NCBI RefSeq assembly: GCF_019263705.2
Contig: NZ_JADQDK010000001.1
Span: 3,100,001 to 3,164,000, forward strand
Direction: 5' to 3'
DNA length: 64,000 nucleotides
DNA from: Pseudonocardia abyssalis
GTDB lineage: Bacteria; Actinomycetota; Actinomycetes; Mycobacteriales; Pseudonocardiaceae
Shown: piece after piece, positions 17,991-26,371 of the stretch
Layout: every line of letters begins with the position of its first letter
Position numbering within the stretch: the first letter of the stretch is position 1
The notes under the pieces: generated by a model
What the model saw: only the letters and a program-made list of their open reading frames with translations
What the model was told of the DNA's origin: nothing
Database searches by the model: none
Made by a program: the position numbers and the translations under genes

Positions 17991-19802
17991 ATGACCTCTC
18001 CGGGTGTGCGACCTCCACCCGCCGCCGGGACCGGTCGCATCGAGTTCCGGGGGTGCAGCCTGATCGCCGGGGCCCCCGAGTGCGACTGCCCCACCCATGC
18101 CCACCGGCTCGACGACCAGGCTGTCGAGGCCCGCGCGCGGGGCATGTTCGTCTGGCAGCAGAAGGCCTCGCCCGCCGGTCGCGCCGCCGCCCGGCGGGGC
18201 ATCGACGGGCTGCTCGCGCACGCCCGCCGCCGCGGGCCCTCGGCGCTGGTCGCCGAGCTGCTGCGGATGGCGGTGCTGGTGCGGGTCATGGACGAGGACG
18301 CGGCCAACCTCGTCGAGATCGACGGCCTGCTGCACGCCTACAGCGAGCTCGCCGAGCTCAGCGGCGACGCGTGCTGGCTCGCCGAGGTCGCGGTCCTGCG
18401 GGCGCACCGGGCGGTCATCTTCGACCACGGCGACGCCGCCCTGCCCGACACCGCCGCGGCGCTGGCGATCCTGGCCGACGTCGCCCCTCCCCCGGCGGGC
18501 GAGCGCGGCCTCCTGCGGAACCAGCGGATGTCGCGCACGCTCAACGGCCTGCTGCTGGTGCTGCTCAAGCTGGGCGCGCACGAGCTGGCCGACGAGGTGT
18601 CGCAGCACGCAGTCGCCGTCGCGGAGTCCGGGAGCGGGCCGATCGACCGGTTGATCCATCAGCTCAACCGCGTGCGCCTGCAGCTGTCCTGGGCCCTGCG
18701 CCTGGAGCGCGGCGGTCGCGACGCCGCCGCGGCCACCCGGTTCGTCGCGGCCGCGCAGATCGCCCACGTCGCGGAGCGGCTGTGGACCGACGCCCGCGAC
18801 CGGCACGTCGGGGCCGGGCTGCCGCCCGTCGAGGACTGCATCGTCGTGGGTACCGCCTACGCGATGCAGCACCCCGGGCCCCAGCACCTCGCCCGGCTCG
18901 CCGACCTCGGCCGCCAGGCGTTCCTCCTCGACGACCGGATCCTGCTGGCGATCGCGACCGCCCGCTGCCACATGACGGCCGGACGCCCGCACGACGCCGT
19001 CCGGGCGCTGGAGCCCCTGCGCGCCGAGCTCGCCGACCGCAACGGCCCCGAGCCGCTGCTCGCGCTGGCCCTGCACCGCGAGTTCGCGAAGGTCGAGGGG
19101 GCCGCCCGCGGGGGCGTGCCGCGCTCGCCCGGCCTGGAGCACTACGTCGCCGCGCTGGAGGACGAGCTGTGGGCACTGCGCGAGGCCCGGCTGGTGGCGC
19201 TGCGCAGCCACTCCGAGCACCATCGCCTCACCCGTGAGCACGGCGCGGTCGCCGCACAGGCCCTGCAGGACCCCCTCACCGGCCTGCCCAACCGCCGCGC
19301 GCTCGACCTGCGCCTCGCCGAGGAGATCGCCGCCGCGACAAGCCAGCCGTACATCGTGGCGCTCATCGACCTCGACCGGTTCAAGGACGTCAACGACGCC
19401 CGGTCGCACGCCGCGGGCGACCGTGTCCTGCGCGCCGTCGCGTCGTGCCTGCGCACCGCGCTGCGGGCCCCCGACATGGTCGCCCGCTACGGCGGCGACG
19501 AGTTCGTCGTCGTCATGCCGGCCACGCCGCTGACGGTGGCGCGCGCCGCCCTGGTCCGGGCCGCCGAGTCCGTCGCCGGCCTGCCCGAGGACGTCGCCGC
19601 GGGCGTCACGATGTCGGTGGGCGTGGTGCGCGCCCCGCTCGACGTCGACCCCTCCGCCGCACTCGCCGGGGCCGACGCCGCGATGTACCGCGCCAAGCAC
19701 CAGGGCGGCAACTCCGTCGTGATCGGGGCGGTGCCCACCGGCGACATGCCGGCAGGGCCCGTCGAGCGCACCGGCCGGCTGCGGAAGGTCGCGTCCCTCT
19801 GA
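17991..19802 (+). CDS. Diguanylate cyclase (GGDEF) with N-terminal helical repeat domain
   Basis: A 603-aa predicted cytosolic protein. The C-terminal GGDEF domain (about 425-590) makes cyclic di-GMP from two GTP. The signature GGDEF is intact at 501-505, and the allosteric I-site RAPD sits five residues upstream, so product inhibition should operate. The N-terminal 400 residues are all-helical and TPR-like, with an unusual Cys/His-rich beginning (CDCPTHAH) that could bind metal. No membrane segment is visible. It is monocistronic, and its stop lies 3 nt from the convergent transglutaminase stop. Confidence 0.9.
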   Translation: MTSPGVRPPPAAGTGRIEFRGCSLIAGAPECDCPTHAHRLDDQAVEARARGMFVWQQKASPAGRAAARRGIDGLLAHARRRGPSALVAELLRMAVLVRVMDEDAANLVEIDGLLHAYSELAELSGDACWLAEVAVLRAHRAVIFDHGDAALPDTAAALAILADVAPPPAGERGLLRNQRMSRTLNGLLLVLLKLGAHELADEVSQHAVAVAESGSGPIDRLIHQLNRVRLQLSWALRLERGGRDAAAATRFVAAAQIAHVAERLWTDARDRHVGAGLPPVEDCIVVGTAYAMQHPGPQHLARLADLGRQAFLLDDRILLAIATARCHMTAGRPHDAVRALEPLRAELADRNGPEPLLALALHREFAKVEGAARGGVPRSPGLEHYVAALEDELWALREARLVALRSHSEHHRLTREHGAVAAQALQDPLTGLPNRRALDLRLAEEIAAATSQPYIVALIDLDRFKDVNDARSHAAGDRVLRAVASCLRTALRAPDMVARYGGDEFVVVMPATPLTVARAALVRAAESVAGLPEDVAAGVTMSVGVVRAPLDVDPSAALAGADAAMYRAKHQGGNSVVIGAVPTGDMPAGPVERTGRLRKVASL

Positions 19803-19805
19803 CCC

Positions 19806-20648
19806 TCAGGCCAGCCGCGTCATGTCCACGGTGACGTCGAGCGCCGCGGCCGTGCCGCCGGAGTAGATGCCCTTGAGCGGCGGGACGTCGGAGTAGTCGC
19901 GGCCCACCGCGACCCAGACGTGGCGGTGGGCGATCTCGATGTCGTTGGTGGGGTCGTAGCCCCACCACCCACCGGTCCACGCCTCGATCCAGGCGTGGCT
20001 CTCCCCGGTCACGGTCTGGCGGACCTCGGTCTCGGCGCGCGGCAGCAGGTACCCCGACACGTAGCGGGCGGGAATGCCCATCTCGCGCAGCAGCAGCAGC
20101 GTGAGGTGCGCGAAGTCCTGGCAGACGCCCTTGCGCGTCTCCCACGCCTCGACCGCGTTGGTGTGCACTCCGGTGGTGCCCGCCTGGTAGGTCAGGTGCT
20201 CGCGCACCCAGCGGCACGCGGCGAGCACGGCGTCGGCCGGGTCCTTGCCCCGCTTGAGCGCCTTCGCGGCGCGGCCGAGGTCGCGGTTGCGCACGACGTA
20301 GTCGGTGAACTCGAGCGTCTCGGTGAACCGGTCACGCACGGGCTCCCCGGCCAGCTCCTCCCACGTCGCCGACCGCGCGGGCGCGACGGCGTCGGCGGTC
20401 TCGACGACCGAGGTGGCGGTGACGGCGAGCTCGGTGTGCGGGGCGTGCAGGTCGAACGCGGTCACGGTGGTGCCCCAGTAGTCGGCGTAGCGGTAGGACC
20501 GCGTCGGGGGCACCGTCTCGACCCGGCTGACGATCACGTTCTGCCGGTTGTCGCTGCGCGGGGTGAGCCGCACCTCGTTGTAGGACTCGTGGACGGGGGC
20601 GGCGTAGCGGTAGCCCGTCTCGTGCACGACCCGGATGCGCCAACCCAT
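19806..20648 (-). CDS. Transglutaminase-like cysteine peptidase family protein
   Basis: A 280-aa protein. An N-terminal beta domain (YRYAAPVHESYNEVRLTPR) is followed by a transglutaminase core with an intact triad: C176 in KGVCQDFAHL, H218 in ESHAWIEAW and D232 in GYDPTND. It is the third gene of an operon with a circularly permuted ATP-grasp and an alpha-E protein, each overlapping the next by 1 nt. The same trio is Rv2411c-Rv2409c in M. tuberculosis as I recall it. The family is predicted to process amide bonds made by the ATP-grasp partner. Confidence 0.9.
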   Translation of the reverse strand: MGWRIRVVHETGYRYAAPVHESYNEVRLTPRSDNRQNVIVSRVETVPPTRSYRYADYWGTTVTAFDLHAPHTELAVTATSVVETADAVAPARSATWEELAGEPVRDRFTETLEFTDYVVRNRDLGRAAKALKRGKDPADAVLAACRWVREHLTYQAGTTGVHTNAVEAWETRKGVCQDFAHLTLLLLREMGIPARYVSGYLLPRAETEVRQTVTGESHAWIEAWTGGWWGYDPTNDIEIAHRHVWVAVGRDYSDVPPLKGIYSGGTAAALDVTVDMTRLA

Positions 20649-21592
20649 CAGGAAACCTCCGGTGCGGTCCAGGCGACCCAGGGGGCGGCGTGGAAGTACT
20701 GCAGCGACACGGCCTCGCCGACGTCGCGGATGGTCTCCTGCAGGCCCATGAGCTGGGCGGGCAGGTCGTCGAGCAGCTCCTCGGGGCGCAGGAACTCCAG
20801 CTCCGAGCGGGCCCGCCCGAGCAGGCGCAGCGCCTCCGCCTTGGCCCCGATCCGGGACGTCGGGCGGTTGTCCAGGTCGGCCAGGCAGGTCTCGGCCTGG
20901 CGCAGCGCGTGGAACACCGACCGCGGGAACAGCTTGTCCATCAGCAGGAACTGCACGACGCGCGTGGCGTCGAGGGCCCCGCGGTAGGTGCGCAGGTAGG
21001 TGTCGGCGGCGCCCGCGCTGCGCAGCACCGTGAGCCAGCCCGGCGACGACATGCGGTCCGACACCCGCGAGAGCAGCAGCCGGACGATCATGTCGACGCG
21101 CTCCACGGAGCGGCCGAGCAGGTAGAACCGCCAGCTGTCGTCGCGGCTCATCGTCGATGCGGCCAGCCCGGAGAACATCGCCGCGCGGTCCTCGACGTAG
21201 GAGAAGAAGGCGTGCGGGCCCACCCACCGGGCGTAGCGCTGCCGCTCGGGAAGGGCGTTCCAGGTGGCGTTGAGGCACTCCCACATCTCCGAGGAGACGA
21301 CCTCGCGCGCCCCGCGGGCGTTCTCCCGCGCGCTCGACACCGACGCGACGATCGACCCGGCCTGGTCGGCGGAGTAGCCGACCAGCTCGGTGAGCGACCA
21401 CGCGTCGAGCGGGTCGCCCTCCGGGGCCTCGACGCCGAGCACCGCGAGCAGCGTGCGCGCGGTGGTGTCGGCGTCGACGGTGGCGTCCTCCAGGAGCTGG
21501 TGGACCGACACGTCGAGGATGCGGGCCGTGTCGTCGGCGCGCTCGACGTAACGGCCGATCCAGTACAGCGACTCCGCGTTCCTGGCCAGCAC
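20648..21592 (-). CDS. Alpha-E domain-containing protein
   Basis: A 314-aa all-helical protein of the alpha-E (DUF403) family, beginning LARNAESLYWIGRYVERADDTARILD, its hallmark. The GTG start overlaps the stop of the ATP-grasp gene (TAGTG), and its own stop overlaps the transglutaminase ATG (TGATG), so the three proteins are probably made together and form one enzyme system. The biochemical role is unproven. It is predicted to support ATP-grasp amide-ligase activity. Confidence 0.92.
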   Translation of the reverse strand: MLARNAESLYWIGRYVERADDTARILDVSVHQLLEDATVDADTTARTLLAVLGVEAPEGDPLDAWSLTELVGYSADQAGSIVASVSSARENARGAREVVSSEMWECLNATWNALPERQRYARWVGPHAFFSYVEDRAAMFSGLAASTMSRDDSWRFYLLGRSVERVDMIVRLLLSRVSDRMSSPGWLTVLRSAGAADTYLRTYRGALDATRVVQFLLMDKLFPRSVFHALRQAETCLADLDNRPTSRIGAKAEALRLLGRARSELEFLRPEELLDDLPAQLMGLQETIRDVGEAVSLQYFHAAPWVAWTAPEVS

Positions 21593-23253
21593 TACTCGAC
21601 ACCTCCGGCCTGCTGTTGCTGTTGCTGTTGTTGCTGCTGCTGCTGGCCGATCGTCAGCTCGGGGCCGTGCTCGGCCGCGGGCGACCCGGCGGGCGCGATC
21701 GAGGCCAGGCCGCGCTGGCCCAGCTCCCGCTCGGCCTCGGGCGAGCGCTGCGCGGCGAGCACCCAGGTGTCCTTGCTGCCGCCGCCCTGGCTGGAGTTCA
21801 CGACCAGGCTGCCCTTCGGCAGCGCCACGCGCGTCAGGCCGCCGGGGAGCACGAACACGCCGTCGCCGTCGTTGACCGCGAACGGCCGCAGGTCGACGTG
21901 CCGCGGCACCAGCCGGTCGTCGACCTTCGTCGGCACCGTCGAGAGCTGCACGACGGGCTGGGCGATCCAGCCGCGCGGGTCGGCGCGGATGTCCTTGCGC
22001 GCGGCGGCGAGCTGCGCCTTGGAGGCGTTGGGGCCGAACAGGATCCCGTACCCGCCGGAGCCCTCGACGGGCTTGAGGACCAGCTCGTCGAGCCGGTCGA
22101 GCACGTGGCCGCACTCCTCGTCGAGCCAGCAGCGGAAGGTGTCGACGTTGGGCAGCAGCGGCTTCTCGCCGAGGTAGTAGGAGATCATCTCCGGGACGTA
22201 GGTGTAGACGAGCTTGTCGTCGCCCACACCGTTGCCCACCGCGTTGGCGATCACCACGTTGCCCGCGCGCGCCGCGTTCATCACGCCCGCGACGCCGAGC
22301 ACCGAGCCCGGCTTGAACTGCAGCGGGTCGAGGAACTCGTCGTCGATGCGGCGGTAGATGACGTCGACCTGCTGCTCGCCCTCGGTCGTGCGCATGTAGA
22401 CGACGTTGTCGCGGCAGAACAGGTCGCGCCCTTCGACGAGCTCGACGCCCATCTGCCGCGCGAGCAGTGAGTGCTCGAAGTAGGCCGAGTTGAACACCCC
22501 GGGGGTGAGCACGACGACCGTCGGGTCGGCCTCGTTGGCCGCGGCGGCCGAGCGCAGGGCGCGGAGCAGGTGCGTGGAGTAGTCGCCGACGGCGCGCACG
22601 CGCTGGCGGCTGAACAGGTCGGGGAACACCCGCGCCATCGTGCGGCGGTTCTCCATGACGTAGGACACCCCGGAGGGGTTGCGGAGGTTGTCCTCCAGCA
22701 CCCGGAACGTGCCGGCCTCGTCGCGGACCAGGTCGATCCCGGCGACGTGGATGCGCACACCGTTCGGCGGGTTCAGCGCGTGAGCGGCGCGGTGGTAGTG
22801 CTCGCAGCTGGTGATCAGCCGGCGCGGCAGCACCCCGTCGCGGACGATCTCGGCGTCGCCGTAGATGTCGGCGAGGAACGCCTCGAGCGCCTGGACGCGC
22901 TGCACGATCCCCTTCTGCAGCCGGCTCCACTCCCCCGCGCTGATCACGCGCGGCACGATGTCGAGCGGGAACGGGCGCTCCTGGCCGGACAGCGAGAACG
23001 TGATGCCCTGGTCGACGTAGGCGCGGTCCAGCGCCTCGGACCGGACCGCGAGGTCGGCGGCGGCGGTGGGCGCGATCGCGTCGTGCAGCGCGCGGTAGTG
23101 CGACCGCACCCGGCCGTCGGCATGGAACATCTCGTCGAACGCCCCGGCGTAGGGTCGGTCGGGCTCCAGGTAGCCGTCGAAGAGCGCAGAGCCCTCCCCG
23201 GCCGGATCCGGGCTGTCGGGCTCGCTCCGGCGACGCTCGGGTGCTCGGGTCAC
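21592..23253 (-). CDS. Circularly permuted ATP-grasp protein with polyglutamine tail
   Basis: A protein of about 553 aa from the circularly permuted ATP-grasp family, predicted to ligate amino acids or peptides using ATP. Recognisable segments are FDEMFHADGRVRSHY, NPPNGVRIHVAGIDLVRD, RVLEDNLRNPSGVSYVMENR and LVLKPVEGSGGYGILFGP. GTG at 23253 is chosen because AGGAGG sits 3 nt upstream. An ATG at 23298 would add 15 residues. The C-terminus carries 12 consecutive glutamines before AGGVE, which is unusual. First gene of the ATP-grasp/alpha-E/transglutaminase operon. Confidence 0.9.
   Translation of the reverse strand: MTRAPERRRSEPDSPDPAGEGSALFDGYLEPDRPYAGAFDEMFHADGRVRSHYRALHDAIAPTAAADLAVRSEALDRAYVDQGITFSLSGQERPFPLDIVPRVISAGEWSRLQKGIVQRVQALEAFLADIYGDAEIVRDGVLPRRLITSCEHYHRAAHALNPPNGVRIHVAGIDLVRDEAGTFRVLEDNLRNPSGVSYVMENRRTMARVFPDLFSRQRVRAVGDYSTHLLRALRSAAAANEADPTVVVLTPGVFNSAYFEHSLLARQMGVELVEGRDLFCRDNVVYMRTTEGEQQVDVIYRRIDDEFLDPLQFKPGSVLGVAGVMNAARAGNVVIANAVGNGVGDDKLVYTYVPEMISYYLGEKPLLPNVDTFRCWLDEECGHVLDRLDELVLKPVEGSGGYGILFGPNASKAQLAAARKDIRADPRGWIAQPVVQLSTVPTKVDDRLVPRHVDLRPFAVNDGDGVFVLPGGLTRVALPKGSLVVNSSQGGGSKDTWVLAAQRSPEAERELGQRGLASIAPAGSPAAEHGPELTIGQQQQQQQQQQQQAGGVE
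21610..21645 (-). repeat. CAG/CAA trinucleotide tract encoding 12 glutamines
   Basis: Twelve Gln codons in a row, 8 CAG and 4 CAA, near the end of the ATP-grasp gene. Slippage by whole codons would change tail length without breaking the frame. The mixed codons slow but do not prevent slippage. Confidence 0.85.
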
Positions 23254-23490
23254 GGTCCTCCTCGCCACCGGCCGCGGGGGGCGGCCGTCGGGCGTCATCC
23301 TCACCCACGGCGGCGCGCGAGAGCCACTGCCGCGTGCAACGGCCAGGTAACTCGGGCCGATGTCGGGTCGGCCCGCTCCCGGCTGTAGCATGGACGATCG
23401 AGTGCCCGGCGTGTTCAGTTGTGCAGATGCCGCCTGGGCAGATCCACAGCGTAGACAGACATCAGCGGCAGAGAGCTCGAGGCAAATCGC

Positions 23491-23754
23491 GTGGCGAACA
23501 TCAAGTCCCAGATCAAGCGGGTCAAGACCAACGAGAAGGCGCGTCAGCGCAACAAGTCGGTCAAGTCCGCCGTCCGCACCGCGGTGCGTCGTTTCCGCGA
23601 GGCCGCGGCCGCCGGTGAGACCGACAAGGCCGTCGAGCTGCAGCGGGCCGCCAGCAAGGCGCTGGACAAGGCCGCCAGCAAGGGCGTCATCCACAAGAAC
23701 CAGGCGGCGAACCGCAAGTCGGCGATGGCCAAGAAGGTCACCTCCGCCGCCTGA
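23491..23754 (+). CDS. rpsT: 30S ribosomal protein S20
   Basis: An 87-aa basic helical protein that binds 16S rRNA during early 30S assembly. The N-terminus [20 protein letters not shown] is typical, and the length is usual. The GTG start follows a GAG-rich purine stretch. It is divergent from the ATP-grasp operon and followed by a hairpin terminator, as in other actinobacteria where it lies beside holA. Confidence 0.98.
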   Translation: MANIKSQIKRVKTNEKARQRNKSVKSAVRTAVRRFREAAAAGETDKAVELQRAASKALDKAASKGVIHKNQAANRKSAMAKKVTSAA

Positions 23755-23769
23755 TCCCCGCTCCTCCAC

Positions 23770-23801
23770 GAACGGCGTCGTCCTCCGGGGCGGCGCCGTT
23801 C
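23770..23801. terminator. Hairpin downstream of rpsT
   Basis: GAACGGCG (23770-23777) pairs with CGCCGTTC (23794-23801), a perfect 8-bp stem 16 nt after the stop. No U-tract. It separates convergent rpsT and holA. Confidence 0.6.
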
Positions 23802-23889
23802 CGTGCGTCCCAGGAGGGTGCCGAGAAGGTTCCGGCCGTCGCGAGCGGGGGGTGCAGGTGGTGCCCTCGCCCGAGCTGTCAGCGCGCTC

Positions 23890-24855
23890 CTAGCGGATGC
23901 CGCGGGCCGCGCACAGCAACAGGACCGCGCGCTCCAGGGCGTATGCCGGCTCCGGGGAGGCGCCCTTGACGTCGGCGTTGAGCTGCGCCGTGAGCGCCAC
24001 CGCGTCGGCGATGGCCTCGGGTCGCCACGACCGCACCGCGCCCTGGGCCCTGCGCACCTTCCACGGCGGCATCCCCAGCGCCCCGGCGAGGCGGTTCGGG
24101 TCGCCGCGGCCGGCCGACCCGACCTTCGCGAGCGTGCGCACCGCGTCGGACAGCGCGTCGGACACCAGCACCGGCGGCACGCCCAGCACGAGCGCCCAGC
24201 GCAGTGCCTCCAGCGCGCCGGCCCGGTCGCCCGCCACCACCTTGTCCGCGACGGCGAAACCGGTGGTCTCCGCCCGGCCGCGGTGGTAGCGGCGCACGGC
24301 CTTCTCGTCGACGACGCCACCGGTGTCGGCCACCAGCTGCCCCGCCGCGGAGGCGAGCTCCCGCAGGTCGGAGCCGACGGCCTCGATCAGCACGCCGACC
24401 GCGTCGGGGGCGATCTTCCCGCCGACCCGGCGGATCTCCGAACGCACGAAGTCGGCCCGCTCCTCGTGGCGGGTGACCTTGTCGCACCGGGTGACCGCGG
24501 CACCCTTCGCCTTCAGGGTGTCGACGAGGGCCTTGTTGCGCGCCCCGCCGGCGTGGGTGAGGACCAGCGTGATGCCCTCCGCGACGTCGGCCGCCTGGTC
24601 GATCACCGCCGTGGCCAGCTCCTTGCCCGCCTCGTGCGCGGAGGCGACGACCACGATGCGGGCGTCGGCGAACAACGACGGGCTCAGCGCGTCGGCCAGG
24701 TCGACCGGTGACAGCTCGGTGGCCCGGTAGCGGCGCAGCTCGGCCCCGGGCTCGGCGGCGCGGACCTCGGCCGCGACGTCCTGGACCGCGCGCTCGACCA
24801 GCAGTTCTTCCTCGCCGAGCACGAGCCGGACCGGTGCGGGAGCCACGCCCGCCAT
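23890..24855 (-). CDS. holA: DNA polymerase III subunit delta
   Basis: A 321-aa clamp-loader subunit that opens the beta clamp. The start of the AAA-like domain, VRLVLGEEELLVERAVQDV, and the C-terminal collar helices are consistent, and the length is usual. Longer in-frame starts reach 24957, but ATG 24855 places the conserved LVLGEEELL at the expected distance. It is convergent with rpsT and divergent from thrC. The neighbouring competence gene comEC is the classic partner in actinobacteria, here displaced by thrC. Confidence 0.9.
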   Translation of the reverse strand: MAGVAPAPVRLVLGEEELLVERAVQDVAAEVRAAEPGAELRRYRATELSPVDLADALSPSLFADARIVVVASAHEAGKELATAVIDQAADVAEGITLVLTHAGGARNKALVDTLKAKGAAVTRCDKVTRHEERADFVRSEIRRVGGKIAPDAVGVLIEAVGSDLRELASAAGQLVADTGGVVDEKAVRRYHRGRAETTGFAVADKVVAGDRAGALEALRWALVLGVPPVLVSDALSDAVRTLAKVGSAGRGDPNRLAGALGMPPWKVRRAQGAVRSWRPEAIADAVALTAQLNADVKGASPEPAYALERAVLLLCAARGIR

Positions 24856-24909
24856 CGTCGCGCACGGCACCGGCATCTCGTGACCCGGCTCCCACATGGC
24901 GGGCAGGAC

Positions 24910-24938
24910 TTGGGCCGGGCGTCTGCGTGTCGTAACGT
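24910..24938 (+). promoter_or_regulatory. Promoter of the thrC riboswitch transcript
   Basis: -35 TTGGGC (24910-24915), a 17-nt spacer, and -10 TAACGT (24933-24938). The predicted start near 24945 would place the SAM riboswitch at the very 5' end of the mRNA. Confidence 0.45.
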
Positions 24939-24956
24939 GACCGGCACAACTGAACA

Positions 24957-25095
24957 TGGCTCATCCAGAGGGGCAGAGGGAACGGCCCGTTGAAGCCCCG
25001 GCAACCGGCGAGACACGTACAGCGTCCGATCCATCGGACGGCGTGCTCGAACACGGTGCCAATTCCGACCCGCACGGTGCGGGGAAGATGAGGAG
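24957..25095 (+). promoter_or_regulatory. SAM-I (S-box) riboswitch controlling thrC
   Basis: The conserved S-box elements are in order: P1 strand CTCATC (24960-24965), then AGAGGGGCAGAGGGAACGG, GCCCCGGCAACC, GGTGCCAATTCCGACC, and the P1 partner GATGAG (25087-25092). The Shine-Dalgarno AGGAG (25091-25095) overlaps the 3' P1 strand, so ligand binding would hide it and block translation. No terminator is evident between the aptamer and the start codon. Confidence 0.88.
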
Positions 25096-25102
25096 TACTT
25101 CA

Positions 25103-26371
25103 ATGTCGCTGCTTGCCGACGTCACGACGCCCACGTCCTTCGACCTGGGCCCCGCACGCGCCCTGTCCTGTCGGGAGTGCGGCCACCAGATCCCGCTCGC
25201 CGCCGAGTTCGCCTGCCCCCAGTGCTTCGGGCCCCTGGAGATCGCCTACGAGTTCGGTGACGTCACCCGGGCCTCCATCGAGGCCGGCCCCCGGTCGATC
25301 TGGCGCTACCGCGGCCTGCTGCCCGTGCCGTCCACCGTGCAGGAGCACCCCAACACCGAGCCCGGCCTCACCCGCCTGATCAAGGCCGACCGCCTCGGCG
25401 CGGCGCTGGGCATCCGCAACCTGTGGGTCAAGGACGACACCGGCAACCCGACGCACTCCTTCAAGGACCGCGTCGTCGCCGTGGCGCTGGCCGCCGCCCG
25501 CGAGCTGGGCTTCACCGTCCTGTGCTGCCCCTCCACCGGCAACCTGGCCAACGCCGTGGCCGCCGCGGCCGCCCGGGCCGGCTGGGACTCCGTCGTCCTG
25601 ATCCCGAAGTCGCTCGAGCAGGCGAAGGTGCTCACCACCGCCGTGTACGACGGCACCCTGCTCGCCGTCGACGGCAACTACGACGACGTCAACCGCCTGG
25701 CCACCGAGCTCGCGGCCGAGCACGAGGACTGGGCGTTCGTCAACGTCAACGTGCGCCCGTACTACGCCGAGGGCTCCAAGACCCTGGGCTACGAGGTCGC
25801 CGAGCAGCTCGGCTGGCGCCTGCCCGAGCAGATCGTGATCCCCGTGGCGTCGGGGTCACAGCTGACGAAGGTCGACAAGGGCTTCCAGGAGTTCGGCACG
25901 CTCGGCCTGGTCGAGGCCACCCCCTACACGGTGTTCGGTGCCCAGGCCACCGGCTGCTCCCCTGTCGCGAAGGCGTTCGACGACGGCAACGACTGGATCC
26001 AGCCGGTGCGGCCCGACACCATCGCCCGCTCGCTGGCGATCGGCAACCCCGCCGACGGCCCCTACGTCCTCGACACGGTCCGCCGCACCGGCGGCGCGGT
26101 CGGCCACGTCAGCGACGAGGAGGTCGTGGAGGGCATCCGGCTGCTGGCCCGCACCGAGGGCGTCTTCGCCGAGACCGCGGGCGGGGTCACCGTGGCGACG
26201 ACCCGCAAGCTCCTCGCCGAGGGCAAGCTCGACCCCGACGCCGAGACCGTCCTGCTGATCACCGGCGACGGCCTCAAGACCCTCGACGCCGTGGCCGGCC
26301 AGATCGGCCCGACCGCCACCGTGCCCTCCACGAGCGCGGCGGTGCGCGAGGCCCTCGCCAACCGCCGCTGA
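25103..26371 (+). CDS. thrC: Threonine synthase
   Basis: A 422-aa PLP enzyme that converts O-phosphohomoserine to threonine. An N-terminal zinc ribbon (C23, C26, C38, C41) precedes the fold-type-II core. The PLP lysine is K121 in HSFKDR, and the phosphate-binding loop is STGNLAN. The length and zinc ribbon match the plant/archaeal-like class rather than the shorter mycobacterial ThrC. ATG 25103 lies 7 nt after the riboswitch-embedded Shine-Dalgarno. SAM would lower synthesis of this enzyme. Its 3' end overlaps comEC by 98 nt on the opposite strand. Confidence 0.92.
   Translation: MSLLADVTTPTSFDLGPARALSCRECGHQIPLAAEFACPQCFGPLEIAYEFGDVTRASIEAGPRSIWRYRGLLPVPSTVQEHPNTEPGLTRLIKADRLGAALGIRNLWVKDDTGNPTHSFKDRVVAVALAAARELGFTVLCCPSTGNLANAVAAAAARAGWDSVVLIPKSLEQAKVLTTAVYDGTLLAVDGNYDDVNRLATELAAEHEDWAFVNVNVRPYYAEGSKTLGYEVAEQLGWRLPEQIVIPVASGSQLTKVDKGFQEFGTLGLVEATPYTVFGAQATGCSPVAKAFDDGNDWIQPVRPDTIARSLAIGNPADGPYVLDTVRRTGGAVGHVSDEEVVEGIRLLARTEGVFAETAGGVTVATTRKLLAEGKLDPDAETVLLITGDGLKTLDAVAGQIGPTATVPSTSAAVREALANRR

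Noticed and set aside
24956-25102. An extended threonine synthase N-terminus starting at 24956
   Set aside because: That stretch is the SAM-I aptamer, whose conserved positions follow RNA rather than codon logic. ATG 25103 has the Shine-Dalgarno.
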